The translations under genes were made by a program, and so were the position numbers. Source: Porphyromonadaceae bacterium (GTDB lineage: Bacteria > Bacteroidota > Bacteroidia > Bacteroidales > UBA12481). From it: a stretch of 64,000 bases of DNA. Location of the stretch: the NCBI GenBank assembly GCA_007280905.1, contig QYQM01000061.1, positions 62,001-126,000 of the forward strand, read 5' to 3'. Each line of letters starts with the position of its first letter. The first letter of the stretch is position 1. The notes under the pieces are model-generated. The model searched no databases, had not been told where the DNA came from, and worked only from the letters and a program-made list of their open reading frames with translations. Shown piece after piece: positions 55,598 to 64,000 of the stretch.

Positions 55598-56227
55598 TTA
55601 AGGGTTCATACCTTGCCGGTTGAAAAGAAGGTTGGTTTGTTGAATAAACTCAAGAAGCTCCTCCCTTCCTTTTTTGTTTTGAGATGATGTAATGAATTGA
55701 CGGGGAAGCTGTTCCCATGTTTTCGACATCTCTTTGCAATAAGCCGCTCTATTTTTGTTGAGCATATTGATGGTTACCTTGTCGGATTTGGTAAAAGCCA
55801 ATACAAAAGGAATTTTTTCCTGTCCAAGAAAGTTTGAAAAACTCAGGTCAATTACCTGGGGTTCAATCCTGCTGTCGATTAATTGGAAAAGGCACATCAG
55901 GTTGGGCCGTTCAATCAGGTATTTGTTGATAAAGCCCGTCCATTTTTCGCGCATCGTTTTGGATACCTTGGCATATCCGTAGCCGGGCAAATCAACCAGA
56001 TACCACGAATCATTGACCAGGTAATGATTAATCGTCTGAGTTTTGCCGGGGGATACTGAAATGCGGGCGAGGCTTTTACGGCCTGCAATCATGTTAAGCA
56101 GGCTTGATTTGCCCACATTCGATCGTCCGATAAAAGCGTACTCCGGCCGGTCAGGGCTTGGGCACTTGCCAGGATCAATGCCGGCGCTAATAAAGGTGAC
56201 CGTTTTAATAGTATACTCAGGAATCAC
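55598..56227 (-). CDS. engB: Ribosome-biogenesis GTPase EngB/YsxC
   Basis: 209 residues if the GTG at 56227 is the start, the usual family length; a longer frame back to 56308 would overlap manA and adds unrelated residues. GTPase motifs: FIGRSNVGKSSL, the G2 Thr in PGKTQTIN, DLPGYGYAKV and TKSDK. Needed for 50S assembly. The GTG lies one base past the manA stop, so translation is probably coupled. Confidence 0.9.
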   Translation of the reverse strand: MIPEYTIKTVTFISAGIDPGKCPSPDRPEYAFIGRSNVGKSSLLNMIAGRKSLARISVSPGKTQTINHYLVNDSWYLVDLPGYGYAKVSKTMREKWTGFINKYLIERPNLMCLFQLIDSRIEPQVIDLSFSNFLGQEKIPFVLAFTKSDKVTINMLNKNRAAYCKEMSKTWEQLPRQFITSSQNKKGREELLEFIQQTNLLFNRQGMNP

Positions 56228-56228
56228 T

Positions 56229-57227
56229 TTAAATCGTAGTTGAAGGCTGGCGGTTGTCAATATATACTTCCAGCACCCGCGTATCCCCGCGGGGTTCAAG
56301 GGTAACATCCTTAAAAATAGCAGGTAGCAGAATGGTATGGCCGGTTTTTACCAGCATCGGGTTGTCCTCCCCATAATTCAGCAGGAATGAGCCTTGTATG
56401 CAAATGAAAACGATAAACGAATCAATATCGACATAGTCGCGTTCAACCGGCCGGCAAAACCAAATGAGATTAACTGCAAAATACGGGCAGGTGATTATGG
56501 GTGACGGGCGATTTGTTGAGGCGGGATAATCAGTCCGGTAGCTTGGATAATGCTTGAAATCAATGGCATCAATGGCCAAATCGGTGTGTAAAGTTCTGGG
56601 CCTGCCGTTTTTTTCCAACCGGTTCCAGTCGAATATCCGGTAGGTAATATCACTGGTTTGCTGAATCTCCGCAAAAAGTATCCCGGCACCGGTAGCATGA
56701 ACCCGGCCGGCCGGTATGAAAAAGGCATCTCCGGCTTTTACGGATTCGATATTAAGAACTTCCTGAACTTTCTTCTGTTCCACATGGGTGAGAAAATCCT
56801 CACGGCTGATTTCCCGGTTAAATCCTGTATAAATGACCGACCCGGGGTCAGCCTGGATCACATGCCACATTTCAGTTTTCCCATAAGCGTGATGCCTTTG
56901 GGCAGCCAGGGCATCATCAGGATGAACCTGAACCGATAGAACATCATGAGCATCGATCAGTTTGATCAGCAATGGAAATTCGGTACCATGTTTTTCATAA
57001 ACAGCATCACCAACCAGATCGCCCATGTAAACCTCGATCAGTTCCTGAAGGTCATTTCCCTCCAGAAACCCTTCTTTTACAACAGATTGGTTGTCCTCAA
57101 CTCCGGATATTTCCCAACTTTCCCCAGTCATGTCAGGTGCATCTTTCTTCCCCAGTATATCTCTTAATTTACTTCCACCCCATAATCGGTACTGGTAAAT
57201 TGGCTTAAAGCGTAAAGGATAAAGCAT
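56229..57227 (-). CDS. manA: Mannose-6-phosphate isomerase, class I
   Basis: 332 residues; interconverts mannose 6-phosphate and fructose 6-phosphate. Zinc ligands are seen in VQVHPDD, GKTEMWH and the IPAGRVHATG region. Starts with the family block PIYQYRLWGGSKLRDILGK. The short form is typical of Bacteroidota and Firmicutes. Overlap-coupled with engB. Confidence 0.93.
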   Translation of the reverse strand: MLYPLRFKPIYQYRLWGGSKLRDILGKKDAPDMTGESWEISGVEDNQSVVKEGFLEGNDLQELIEVYMGDLVGDAVYEKHGTEFPLLIKLIDAHDVLSVQVHPDDALAAQRHHAYGKTEMWHVIQADPGSVIYTGFNREISREDFLTHVEQKKVQEVLNIESVKAGDAFFIPAGRVHATGAGILFAEIQQTSDITYRIFDWNRLEKNGRPRTLHTDLAIDAIDFKHYPSYRTDYPASTNRPSPIITCPYFAVNLIWFCRPVERDYVDIDSFIVFICIQGSFLLNYGEDNPMLVKTGHTILLPAIFKDVTLEPRGDTRVLEVYIDNRQPSTTI

Positions 57228-57254
57228 AATTTTTGATTTAGTTAGGGGGTTGAT

Positions 57255-57569
57255 TCAGGTACGGTTTTCGAAGAAATAATCGCCTATGATTTTAGCTTCC
57301 GACCATTGTTTATTCAAAGCTACAGCCTCTAAATGAGCAGGATGTGCCTGGTAGGCTTTCAAATCCTCAGTATTATCAAAAACGCTGTCAATGATCACGT
57401 CATAAGATGAAGGCCCATGAATGCAATCCGGTTCCACCCTGAATTGACGGATTTGTGGAATTTGGCCGATCAATGACCGAAAGGTGACCAAAACATTTTG
57501 TAAGGCTTCGTTTCTTTCGGATTCTGAAGAAAAATCCTTTATTTTGAAGAGAACGATGTGTCTGATCAT
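57255..57569 (-). CDS. Dabb-family (stress-responsive A/B barrel) protein
   Basis: 104 residues from the ATG at 57569 (MIRHIVLFKIKDFSS). A ferredoxin-like dimeric alpha/beta barrel fold: the HIVLFK start and YDVIIDSVFDNTEDLKAYQA followed by HPAHLEAV are the Dabb signature. Small cytosolic protein; the substrate is unknown. Divergent from udk. Confidence 0.9.
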   Translation of the reverse strand: MIRHIVLFKIKDFSSESERNEALQNVLVTFRSLIGQIPQIRQFRVEPDCIHGPSSYDVIIDSVFDNTEDLKAYQAHPAHLEAVALNKQWSEAKIIGDYFFENRT

Positions 57570-57626
57570 TTTTTGGAAAGACTTAATCGGTAAATATACA
57601 ATTACCTCCTGAATCTTCAGCAAAAT

Positions 57627-58238
57627 ATGTTAATCGTAGGTATAGCCGGTGGAACCGGGAGTGGAAAAACAACCGTTGTGAATAAGGTTATGAGCTGCTT
57701 TCTGCCAGGAGAGGTAGCATTTCTTCCGCAAGATTCCTATTATAAAGACAATAGTCATCTTCTTTTGGAAGAGCGGCAAAAACTGAATTTTGATCATCCT
57801 GATTCAATTGAATGGCCATTGCTGATTGAGCATCTGAAGGAGCTCCGGCGCGGAAGACTGATCCACCAGCCGGTTTATTCGTACCTGACGTGCACCCGAT
57901 CAACCGAAACCATACTGATTGAACCGCGAAAAGTCGTAATCGTGGAAGGCATACTGATACTCACCCAGAAGGAAGTGAGGGATCTTCTCGATATTAAAGT
58001 ATTTGTCGATACCGATGCTGATGACAGGCTGGCGAGGGTTATACGGCGCGATATCCAGGAACGGGGCCGGTCGGCCGAGATTGTCCTGAACCGATATGAA
58101 AAGACGGTTAAACCAATGCATCTCGATTTTATCGAACCCTCAAAAAGATATGCTGACCTGATTATACCTCAGGGAGGTGATAATAAGGTTGGAATCAGGG
58201 TACTTAGCTCTCTTATCCGTGAACATTTATCGGAATAG
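57627..58238 (+). CDS. udk: Uridine kinase
   Basis: 203 residues; phosphorylates uridine and cytidine in pyrimidine salvage. P-loop GGTGSGKTT near the start, FLPQDSYYKD, NFDHPDSIEW, VVIVEGILIL and RRDIQERGRS are the family motifs. Starts 57 bases from the divergent Dabb gene; the next gene follows after 3 bases. Confidence 0.95.
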   Translation: MLIVGIAGGTGSGKTTVVNKVMSCFLPGEVAFLPQDSYYKDNSHLLLEERQKLNFDHPDSIEWPLLIEHLKELRRGRLIHQPVYSYLTCTRSTETILIEPRKVVIVEGILILTQKEVRDLLDIKVFVDTDADDRLARVIRRDIQERGRSAEIVLNRYEKTVKPMHLDFIEPSKRYADLIIPQGGDNKVGIRVLSSLIREHLSE

Positions 58239-58241
58239 CCT

Positions 58242-59048
58242 ATGAAACTTTACGTTCAGCGTCTGGGAAAAGGATATCCGGTTATTATTCTGCACGGGCT
58301 GTATGGTTCGGGCGATAATTGGCTTACGATTGCAAAGAATCTTTCAGGCATTTGCGAAGTTTTCCTTGTGGATCAACGAAATCACGGCAGGTCTCCACAT
58401 TCAGATCAGCATAACTACCAGGTGCTCGCAACAGATTTGCTCGAGATGATGGATGACCATGATTTGAGCAAGGCTGTAATTTTGGGCCATTCAATGGGCG
58501 GAAAAGCGGCTATGTGGTTTGCAGCCCAAAATCCATCGAGAATCAGCCGTTTAATTATAGCAGATATCAGTCCAAGAAGTTATCTTGATAACACCTTGGA
58601 TACCAGCCATTCGGTTTTTCATGTCAAGGTGCTGGAATCAATGTTGTCCGTTGATTTTTCTAAAGTTACCGGCTTGGGAGATATGGACCGGCAGCTTGAG
58701 AACCAGCTGCCCGACAAACAGTTCAGACAGTTTTTGCTGAAGAATATTGAAAAAAGGGCCGGATCCGGATATGTTTGGAGATTGAACCTTGAAGCATTGC
58801 TCGGAAATCTTGATAACCTCTCAGCCGGGTTGGAATCATTTTTAGCTGAAGGCAGAGTTTTTGACCAGTTTCCGGTTCTTTTTATTCGCGGTGAAAATTC
58901 CGACTTTATACGGGAACCGGATCTTGTCATGATCCGTAAACTATATCCGAACGCGCAGATAGTCACAATCAAGAATGCCGGGCACTGGCTCCACGCCGAA
59001 CAGCCCGCTGTATTTGTTTCGATCATCAAAAAGCAGCTTCTCAGTTAA
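58242..59048 (+). CDS. Alpha/beta hydrolase (YbfF/acyl-esterase-like)
   Basis: 268 residues with a full serine-hydrolase triad: nucleophile Ser84 in GHSMGGK, an acid in RGENSDFI and His in NAGHWLHAE. The oxyanion loop is LHGLYGSGDNW and DQRNHGRSPHS follows, as in YbfF-type esterases. Substrate unknown. Probably in an operon with udk. The stop codon is contained in the first unit of a heptamer repeat array. Confidence 0.9.
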   Translation: MKLYVQRLGKGYPVIILHGLYGSGDNWLTIAKNLSGICEVFLVDQRNHGRSPHSDQHNYQVLATDLLEMMDDHDLSKAVILGHSMGGKAAMWFAAQNPSRISRLIIADISPRSYLDNTLDTSHSVFHVKVLESMLSVDFSKVTGLGDMDRQLENQLPDKQFRQFLLKNIEKRAGSGYVWRLNLEALLGNLDNLSAGLESFLAEGRVFDQFPVLFIRGENSDFIREPDLVMIRKLYPNAQIVTIKNAGHWLHAEQPAVFVSIIKKQLLS

Positions 59049-59105
59049 TTAGTTATCAGTTAACAGTTATTAGTTGTCGGTTGCAGGTTGCAGGTTTCAG
59101 GTTAA
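59042..59105 (+). repeat. Tandem heptamer repeat (CAGTTAN / CAGGTTN) between two convergent genes
   Basis: About nine degenerate 7-base units (CAGTTAA, CAGTTAT, TAGTTGT, CAGGTTG, CAGGTTT and so on, two of them 6 or 8 bases) fill the whole gap between the stop codons of the hydrolase (+) and pdxJ (-). Both stops lie inside the array. Shares TTGTCGGTTG with the array at 53274-53294. Confidence 0.8.
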
Positions 59106-59818
59106 GATTGAAGCTTTGCGCGGTACATCATGATGGCGTTTTCGAGGCCAAAATAGAGTGCATCGGAAATCAGGGCATGGCCGATACTAACTTCCAGCAA
59201 ACCAGTTATTTTCTTGTTAAAGAATTCCAGGTTTTCAAGGCTTAAATCATGACCGGCATTTATTCCCAGATTGTACCCGGAGGCAACGAGAGCCGCTTCG
59301 ACAAAGGGTTTGATGGCATCATCAGGATTTTTCGGAAACTGCCTGGCATAGGGTTCGGTGTATAGCTCAATTCGCTCTGCACCGATTGCAGCAGCATGCC
59401 TGATCATTTCAGGATTAGCATCAATGAATACCGAAACCCGGATTCCTTTCTCATGAAACCGTGCAACAGCCTCCGTGAGGAAGTTTTGATATCTAACCGT
59501 GTTCCATCCTGCGTTTGAAGTTACTGCATCATGTGCGTCCGGAACCAATGTAACCTGTTCGGGTATTACCTTGGTAACCAGTTGAATGAAGGATTCGGAG
59601 GGATATCCTTCAATATTGAATTCGGTTTTAACCAATGGTCTGAGATCCAATACATCCTGATAACGGATATGGCGTTCATCCGGACGCGGGTGTACTGTAA
59701 TTCCCTGAGCCCCGAAACGTTGGCAATCTACAGCAGCTTTCAGAACATCGGGAACATTACCACCTCTCGCATTCCGGAGTGTGGCAATTTTATTTATATT
59801 TACGCTTAATCTGGTCAT
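59102..59818 (-). CDS. pdxJ: Pyridoxine 5'-phosphate synthase
   Basis: 238 residues; condenses 3-amino-1-phosphohydroxyacetone phosphate with DXP in the last ring-forming step of the DXP-dependent vitamin B6 pathway. Family marks are [48 protein letters not shown] and [10 protein letters not shown]. Divergent from the CBS-nadK operon. Confidence 0.96.
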   Translation of the reverse strand: MTRLSVNINKIATLRNARGGNVPDVLKAAVDCQRFGAQGITVHPRPDERHIRYQDVLDLRPLVKTEFNIEGYPSESFIQLVTKVIPEQVTLVPDAHDAVTSNAGWNTVRYQNFLTEAVARFHEKGIRVSVFIDANPEMIRHAAAIGAERIELYTEPYARQFPKNPDDAIKPFVEAALVASGYNLGINAGHDLSLENLEFFNKKITGLLEVSIGHALISDALYFGLENAIMMYRAKLQS

Positions 59819-59841
59819 CGTGTCTGGATTAATTATTTGAA

Positions 59842-59849
59842 CAAAATTA
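59842..59849 (-). promoter_or_regulatory. -7 promoter element for pdxJ
   Basis: TAATTTTG on the minus strand matches TAnnTTTG exactly, 24 bases before the pdxJ ATG, within the 47-base gap to the divergent CBS gene. Confidence 0.45.
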
Positions 59850-59865
59850 CGAATTATCCGCCGAA

Positions 59866-60531
59866 ATGCTGGCCCAAGACTTGGTTTCCAACCTTATCTC
59901 TGCTGTAACAGGATCTGATACAGCGAGTCAGGTCCTTGACCGGATGGTGAAATTCAGAGTTTCTCACCTGCCGGTTATTGATCAGACGGAATATCTTGGC
60001 CTGATTTCAGAAAAAGATATCAGGGAGTTTACCGACCCAGGCCAACTCATAGGTACGCAGGTAATCAATTTATTGGCTGTTTCAGTAATTGAAAATCAGC
60101 ATGTTTACGAGGTTATTGATTTGGTGTCGCGTTATGAACTGACGCTTTTGCCGGTACTTACACCAGCGAAAGAGTATGCAGGCAGCATAACTTTGCCGTC
60201 ACTGGTAAGGAACTTCAGCATGCTTACCGCAGCCGGTCAGCCCGGCGCCATACTTGTCCTTAGCCTTGCTCTGCAGGATTACTCTCCAACAATGCTGTCG
60301 AGGATTATCGAGGACAATAACGCAAAGATGATCAGTCTGTACGTGATTCCTGATCCCAATGGCCGGGAACTTACAGTCACTATAAAAGTTAACACTCAGG
60401 AAACCAGTTCATTGATGCGCTCCTTTGATCGTTATGGCTATACCGTAAAGTCTTATTTTCTGGCTAACAGCCAGTTGGATGATTTTTACCGGTCGAGATA
60501 TGAGGAGTTTATGAAATACATGAATATTTGA
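59866..60531 (+). CDS. CBS-pair and ACT-like domain protein
   Basis: 221 residues without signal or membrane segments. Two CBS motifs (about residues 1-60, [10 protein letters not shown] and [11 protein letters not shown]; 70-120, [20 protein letters not shown]) form a likely adenine-nucleotide-binding module. A C-terminal ACT-like region follows ([20 protein letters not shown]). Placed 5 bases before nadK, so it may sense adenylates or NAD(P)-related signals for the kinase; that is inference. Confidence 0.85.
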   Translation: MLAQDLVSNLISAVTGSDTASQVLDRMVKFRVSHLPVIDQTEYLGLISEKDIREFTDPGQLIGTQVINLLAVSVIENQHVYEVIDLVSRYELTLLPVLTPAKEYAGSITLPSLVRNFSMLTAAGQPGAILVLSLALQDYSPTMLSRIIEDNNAKMISLYVIPDPNGRELTVTIKVNTQETSSLMRSFDRYGYTVKSYFLANSQLDDFYRSRYEEFMKYMNI

Positions 60532-60536
60532 CGGAT

Positions 60537-61439
60537 ATGAAAACTGAGCCGTTTGTGAAGCATATATTCTTATTCGGCAGGGAATTTGATGAGGGGTTCA
60601 GGCTTCCTTTCCGGCTGTTGTTGAATCAGTTACTTGAATATGATGTTAAAGTAATGATTTTCGGTCCGTTAAAGGATTTCATCGATTCATGGAACGATGA
60701 AAAATATCCCTTTGGCGGGATCTTTCAAACCTATAAGGATTTAAAAGGCTTGCAGGGAGTCTTGTTCAGTATCGGTGGCGATGGTACATTCCTTGAGGCG
60801 GTTACCCTGGTAAGGGATCTTCCAATTCCTCTGGCAGGAATCAATAGCGGGCGGCTTGGTTTTCTGGCAGATATCTCGCAGGATGAGATCTCTGTTGCAG
60901 TGGATACGGTCATGCAGAATAAAGCAGAGATTGATGAGCGGGTACTTCTTCAGATGGATAGCGACCAGCCTGTTTTCGGAGATTTTAATTTTGCCTTGAA
61001 TGAAATCACTTTACATAAGCGTGATGATTCATCGATGATCAAAATCATTGCCTTCCTGGATGGGCAATTTTTGAATATATATTGGGCTGATGGGCTGATT
61101 GTTGCCACGCCAACAGGATCAACTGCCTATTCATTGAGCGTTGGTGGCCCGCTGGTTTTACCGGATACACGAAATATCATCCTTGCTCCGATTGCACCGC
61201 ATAATCTGACGGTGAGGCCACTGGTTTTTAACGATTCGATGAAACTTACCCTCCAAATTGAAAGCCGCAGCGGGAACCTTCTTGTTTCGGCCGATTCACG
61301 TTCTGCTGTTATTGAAGACCGGCTTGAGCTCACCATATACAAAGCGCCATTCTGCATAAAGACCATCCGGCTCAGGGGGCATAACTTTTATCATACCCTG
61401 CGAACCAAACTGATGTGGGGAGCAGATAGAAGAAATTAG
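60537..61439 (+). CDS. nadK: NAD kinase
   Basis: 300 residues from the ATG at 60537 (an in-frame TTG at 60528 is less likely). Phosphorylates NAD to NADP. Motifs: GGDGT (80-84), GINSGRLGFLADI, and TPTGSTAYSLSVGGPLV. Normal family length. Confidence 0.96.
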   Translation: MKTEPFVKHIFLFGREFDEGFRLPFRLLLNQLLEYDVKVMIFGPLKDFIDSWNDEKYPFGGIFQTYKDLKGLQGVLFSIGGDGTFLEAVTLVRDLPIPLAGINSGRLGFLADISQDEISVAVDTVMQNKAEIDERVLLQMDSDQPVFGDFNFALNEITLHKRDDSSMIKIIAFLDGQFLNIYWADGLIVATPTGSTAYSLSVGGPLVLPDTRNIILAPIAPHNLTVRPLVFNDSMKLTLQIESRSGNLLVSADSRSAVIEDRLELTIYKAPFCIKTIRLRGHNFYHTLRTKLMWGADRRN

Positions 61440-61508
61440 CAACCGGTGTAACTTTCCATGTCATTCACCCGTCACGTTATGGCTCGAAAAAACCTTTGTA
61501 TTTTATAC

Positions 61509-61516
61509 TATCTTTG
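61509..61516 (+). promoter_or_regulatory. -7 promoter element for porG-uppS-bamA
   Basis: TATCTTTG matches TAnnTTTG exactly in the 123-base gap after nadK, 46 bases before the porG start. No -33 element at the right distance. Confidence 0.5.
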
Positions 61517-61562
61517 CGGTTTGGCAGTTATTGTAAGGGGATTATAAAAAGGTACCACTTGC

Positions 61563-62234
61563 ATGCAACCAGAAATGAGGAAAGCACTTTTAATCATCGG
61601 GTTTATTTCTATCGCGCTCGGAGTGAATGCTCAGAAAAGTTATGACTATGGGTTATTCATGGGAATGACCGAGAAACATATTCATACTATTCTGCCAATC
61701 CCTGATTCAAACGGGTTGGGTTATGCAGCAGGAGGTTACTATCGTTACAGCATGAATGCCCGCTATTCCTTGCGGGGAGGAATTAATGCCGGGTTCGACA
61801 AGGTAACTTTCACTCCAAACATGGTTGATGCATTCGGCCTTTTTGAGTTTAACTTCCATCCTCTCAATCCTAAACTTGCGAAAAAATCAGTCTCATCCTA
61901 TATTGCGGTCGGATTGAGTTATCTTATTGATATACCGCTTTATCAAACCATTTCCCAAACGCCAAATGCCTCCATAGGTAAATACATGGTCAGGAATATC
62001 AGGATACCTTTCCATGTTGGCGTCAGATATAACGCTACTCCCAATCTGACCTTCGGAATAGAATGGGCTTTAAGAAAAGGATTTCAGCAAGATTACGAAA
62101 TTCCCGATGCGCCTGTAAATAACTTCATGATATCAAACTGGCGGTCGCATGTCGGTATTACTATTGGATATCTGGTTAGTAACTATTGCAAAACCTGTCC
62201 GTTTTACGAAAACGAACGCAAGAAAATTAAATGA
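61563..62234 (+). CDS. porG: PorG-like outer-membrane barrel protein (DUF6089)
   Basis: About 220 residues with a signal peptide; the ATG at 61575 (MRKALLIIGFISIALG) may be the real start. The mature protein is a beta-barrel (YDYGLFMGMTEKHI, YAAGGYYRYSMNARYSLRGG, VGVRYNATPNLTFGIEWAL) with a CPFYE motif near the end. PorG is a component of the type IX secretion system. The gene order porG-uppS-bamA is the usual one, and that context supports the name more than any single motif. Overlaps uppS by 4 bases. Confidence 0.8.
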   Translation: MQPEMRKALLIIGFISIALGVNAQKSYDYGLFMGMTEKHIHTILPIPDSNGLGYAAGGYYRYSMNARYSLRGGINAGFDKVTFTPNMVDAFGLFEFNFHPLNPKLAKKSVSSYIAVGLSYLIDIPLYQTISQTPNASIGKYMVRNIRIPFHVGVRYNATPNLTFGIEWALRKGFQQDYEIPDAPVNNFMISNWRSHVGITIGYLVSNYCKTCPFYENERKKIK

Positions 62235-62968
62235 GTCTGAAGGATAAACTAATCAGGGAGAAGTTGCCGAGGCATGTTGCGATCATCATGGATGGTAACG
62301 GCAGATGGGCCATGCGGAAAGGTGCTGCCCGGATTTTCGGGCATCAGAACGGAGTGACGCCGGTTGATGAAGTGGTAAAAGCCAGCGCTGAACTGGGAAT
62401 TGATTACCTGACTCTTTATGCATTCAGCACGGAAAACTGGGGCCGTCCGGTGGAAGAAATTGATGCCCTGATGGGGTTGCTGGTATCTACTATCAAAAAG
62501 GAAACCAAAAAGCTCCTGGATAATAATATTAGATTGCTGACCATTGGTGATCTGACTAAACTTCCCGAAAACACCCGCATGGAACTGGTTCAGCTGATTG
62601 AGGCAACTGCAGCCAATACAGGACTGACGGTTGTTCTTGCACTCTCTTACAGTTCAAGGTATGAAATAATCCTTGCAGCACGCGAAATCATTAAGGATAC
62701 GCTTGAAGGCAAGTTAAGTCCGGATGAGATGAACTGCGATACTTTTGAACGGTACCTGCAAACCGCCGGCATTCCGGATCCTGAACTTCTGATCCGAACC
62801 AGCGGCGAATTCAGGATCAGCAATTTTCTCCTCTATCAATTGGCATATACTGAATTGTATTTCACCTCGAAACTTTGGCCTGATTTCAACACTGAAGATT
62901 ATTATGAGGCCTTATTAGACTATCAGAACCGTGAGCGACGGTTCGGCAAAACAAGCGAGCAATTATAA
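62231..62968 (+). CDS. uppS: Undecaprenyl diphosphate synthase
   Basis: 245 residues; adds isopentenyl units in cis to make the C55 lipid carrier of peptidoglycan synthesis. Catalytic Asp21 is in MDGNGRWAM; GHQNGVTPVDEVV, YAFSTENWGRP and LLIRTSGEFRISNFLLYQLA follow. Coupled to porG by an ATGA overlap; bamA starts 16 bases later. Confidence 0.96.
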   Translation: MSLKDKLIREKLPRHVAIIMDGNGRWAMRKGAARIFGHQNGVTPVDEVVKASAELGIDYLTLYAFSTENWGRPVEEIDALMGLLVSTIKKETKKLLDNNIRLLTIGDLTKLPENTRMELVQLIEATAANTGLTVVLALSYSSRYEIILAAREIIKDTLEGKLSPDEMNCDTFERYLQTAGIPDPELLIRTSGEFRISNFLLYQLAYTELYFTSKLWPDFNTEDYYEALLDYQNRERRFGKTSEQL

Positions 62969-62984
62969 CATCCGAAAAATCAGC

Positions 62985-64000
62985 ATGATAAAAAGATTAG
63001 TACTATCTGTCGTCCTTATTCTTTCCACCCTTGTTGCCTTTAACCAGGAAATCACCACTAAACCGTTACGAATTCTTGATTATTCGAGGACTCCCCGGGA
63101 GTACGAAATCGGAGGGGTAACGGTTTCTGGAGTCAAGTACCTGACGCATAATGTTTTGTTACAGTTTTCGGGACTGGATGTCGGGAAAAAAATTATGATT
63201 CCGGGTGAGGCCATTCCAGCAGCCATCCAGAAATTGTGGGATCAGCAACTCTTTTCAGATGTGAGGATTACTGCCACCAAGATCGAGGGTGATCAGATTT
63301 TTCTTGATATCTACCTGCAGGAAATGCCAAGGCTGGCCCGCTTTTCGTTTACAGGAGTAAATAAGCAGGAAGCCGACGACCTGAAAGAGAAAGTCAAGCT
63401 GGTAAGAGGTAATCTGGTAACTCCATATACTCTTTCGAGAACGGAATTCCTGGTGAAAGAACATTTTATCGACAAAGGCTATTTGAACACAGAAGTTTTT
63501 ATTACTCAAAAAGCTGATACTCTTTTGCAGAACTCAACGGTCCTTGATATTAAGGCCGATAAAAAGAATAAGGTTAAGATCGGGAAGATCACCTTTGAAA
63601 ATGTATCCGTCCTGCCGGAGAAAAAGCTTCGGAAGGCAATGAAGGAAACCAAACAGAAAGCCTGGTATAACATTTTTAAGGCATCAAAGTTTCTTGAAAG
63701 CAACTTCAAGGATGACAAGGAAAAAATTATAGCCAAATACAATACTTTAGGATACAGGGATGCACGGATCGTCAAGGATTCCCTTTACCATAATCCGGAT
63801 GGGACCGTTGGGCTGGTTATACTTATGGAAGAGGGTAAACAGTATTTTTTCAGGAACATCACCTGGGCAGGAAATGTTAAATATACCAGCGAACAACTTT
63901 CGGCAGGACTGAAGATTAAGAAAGGTGCGGTGTATGATCAGGCGATTCTGGAAAATCGTTTGAGGAATGACCCCGATGCTGTTGGTAATGCTTATATGGA
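62985..64000 (+). CDS. bamA: Outer-membrane assembly factor BamA (N-terminal part; runs off window)
   Basis: The frame is open from the ATG at 62985 to the window end (338 codons). A signal peptide (MIKRLVLSVVLILSTLVAF) is followed by POTRA domains: IGGVTVSGVKYLTHNVLLQF with GLDVGKKI is POTRA 1, IGKITFENVSVLPEKKLRKA is POTRA 3, and the FFRNITWAGNVKYTSEQL part begins the next one. The barrel lies outside the window. BamA folds and inserts outer-membrane proteins. Confidence 0.93.
   Translation, partial: MIKRLVLSVVLILSTLVAFNQEITTKPLRILDYSRTPREYEIGGVTVSGVKYLTHNVLLQFSGLDVGKKIMIPGEAIPAAIQKLWDQQLFSDVRITATKIEGDQIFLDIYLQEMPRLARFSFTGVNKQEADDLKEKVKLVRGNLVTPYTLSRTEFLVKEHFIDKGYLNTEVFITQKADTLLQNSTVLDIKADKKNKVKIGKITFENVSVLPEKKLRKAMKETKQKAWYNIFKASKFLESNFKDDKEKIIAKYNTLGYRDARIVKDSLYHNPDGTVGLVILMEEGKQYFFRNITWAGNVKYTSEQLSAGLKIKKGAVYDQAILENRLRNDPDAVGNAYM

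Noticed and set aside
59042-59105. Heptamer array considered as a CRISPR or as a phage attachment site
   Set aside because: Units are contiguous without spacers, no cas or integrase genes lie nearby, and no tRNA is present.
1-64000. Search by eye for tRNA, rRNA, IS elements and prophage genes
   Set aside because: No cloverleaf-like tRNA, no rRNA segments, no transposase or phage structural proteins were seen; the window is chromosomal core with small accessory pieces.

Overview
The window comes from a member of the Bacteroidota. The evidence is a complete ribosomal protein superoperon with Bacteroidota hallmarks (no tuf between fusA and rpsJ, zinc-less L36, L17 with a long charged tail), repeated matches to the Bacteroidota promoter -7 consensus TAnnTTTG, and genes linked to gliding and type IX secretion (a CHU_C-type C-terminal domain, gldE, gldD, a PorG-like barrel). 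The order or genus cannot be fixed from this sequence; the mix of GldD/GldE with hutH, hisS and an archaeal-type prenylglyceryl phosphate synthase fits an environmental lineage better than a gut Bacteroides. There are no rRNA, tRNA, CRISPR, phage or insertion-sequence genes, and no gene-free stretch reaches 300 bases.

Layout. 1-7 kb: the end of a secreted PKD/CHU_C protein, an EF-G paralogue with altered GTPase motifs, a large TPR-CHAT caspase-like membrane protein and a small secreted protein. 7.1-25 kb: one co-directional run from a clear promoter (7085-7115) to a clear terminator (24974-25002), containing rpsL-rpsG-fusA, the S10 and spc blocks, secY-map-infA-rpmJ and the alpha block through rplQ. 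25-31 kb: UbiD-family decarboxylase, DsbD, ribonuclease E/G, a 30-residue basic protein (COX24/mS38-like) and HU. 31.3-34.4 kb: ssb-gldE-gldD-GGGP synthase. 34.4-39.1 kb, minus strand: ychF, an alkaline-phosphatase-fold protein that has lost its catalytic residues, a subtilisin-like protease and a barrel-like protein, with overlapping ends. 39.2-42.8 kb: transketolase, an ECF sigma factor, a membrane protein and a Spy-like periplasmic protein. 42.7-47.2 kb, minus strand: hisS-hutH and two secreted proteins. 47.2-50.3 kb: aldehyde dehydrogenase, an S9 peptidase pseudogene and a SRAP protein. 50.3-57.6 kb, minus strand: prs, rplY, pth, a two-component system, hslR and a DUF4924 gene, preceded by manA-engB. 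57.6-64 kb: udk, an alpha/beta hydrolase, pdxJ, CBS-ACT protein, nadK, then porG-uppS-bamA, which runs off the right edge.

Most of the content is housekeeping: translation (ribosome, EF-G, IF-1, HisRS, Pth, Hsp15), secretion and envelope (SecY, BamA, UppS, PorG, GldD/E, DsbD), RNA turnover, and cofactor or nucleotide supply (Prs, Udk, NadK, PdxJ). The unusual content lies in the accessory pieces. These are the catalytically dead phosphatase homologue in a protease operon, two families of degenerate 7-8 nt tandem repeats placed on start and stop codons, a 5'-terminal hairpin on the RNase E/G transcript, a two-component system sitting between pth and hslR, and a structured leader before rplY. 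No single locus is an obviously complete new system; the ychF-pseudophosphatase-subtilase-barrel operon is the best candidate.
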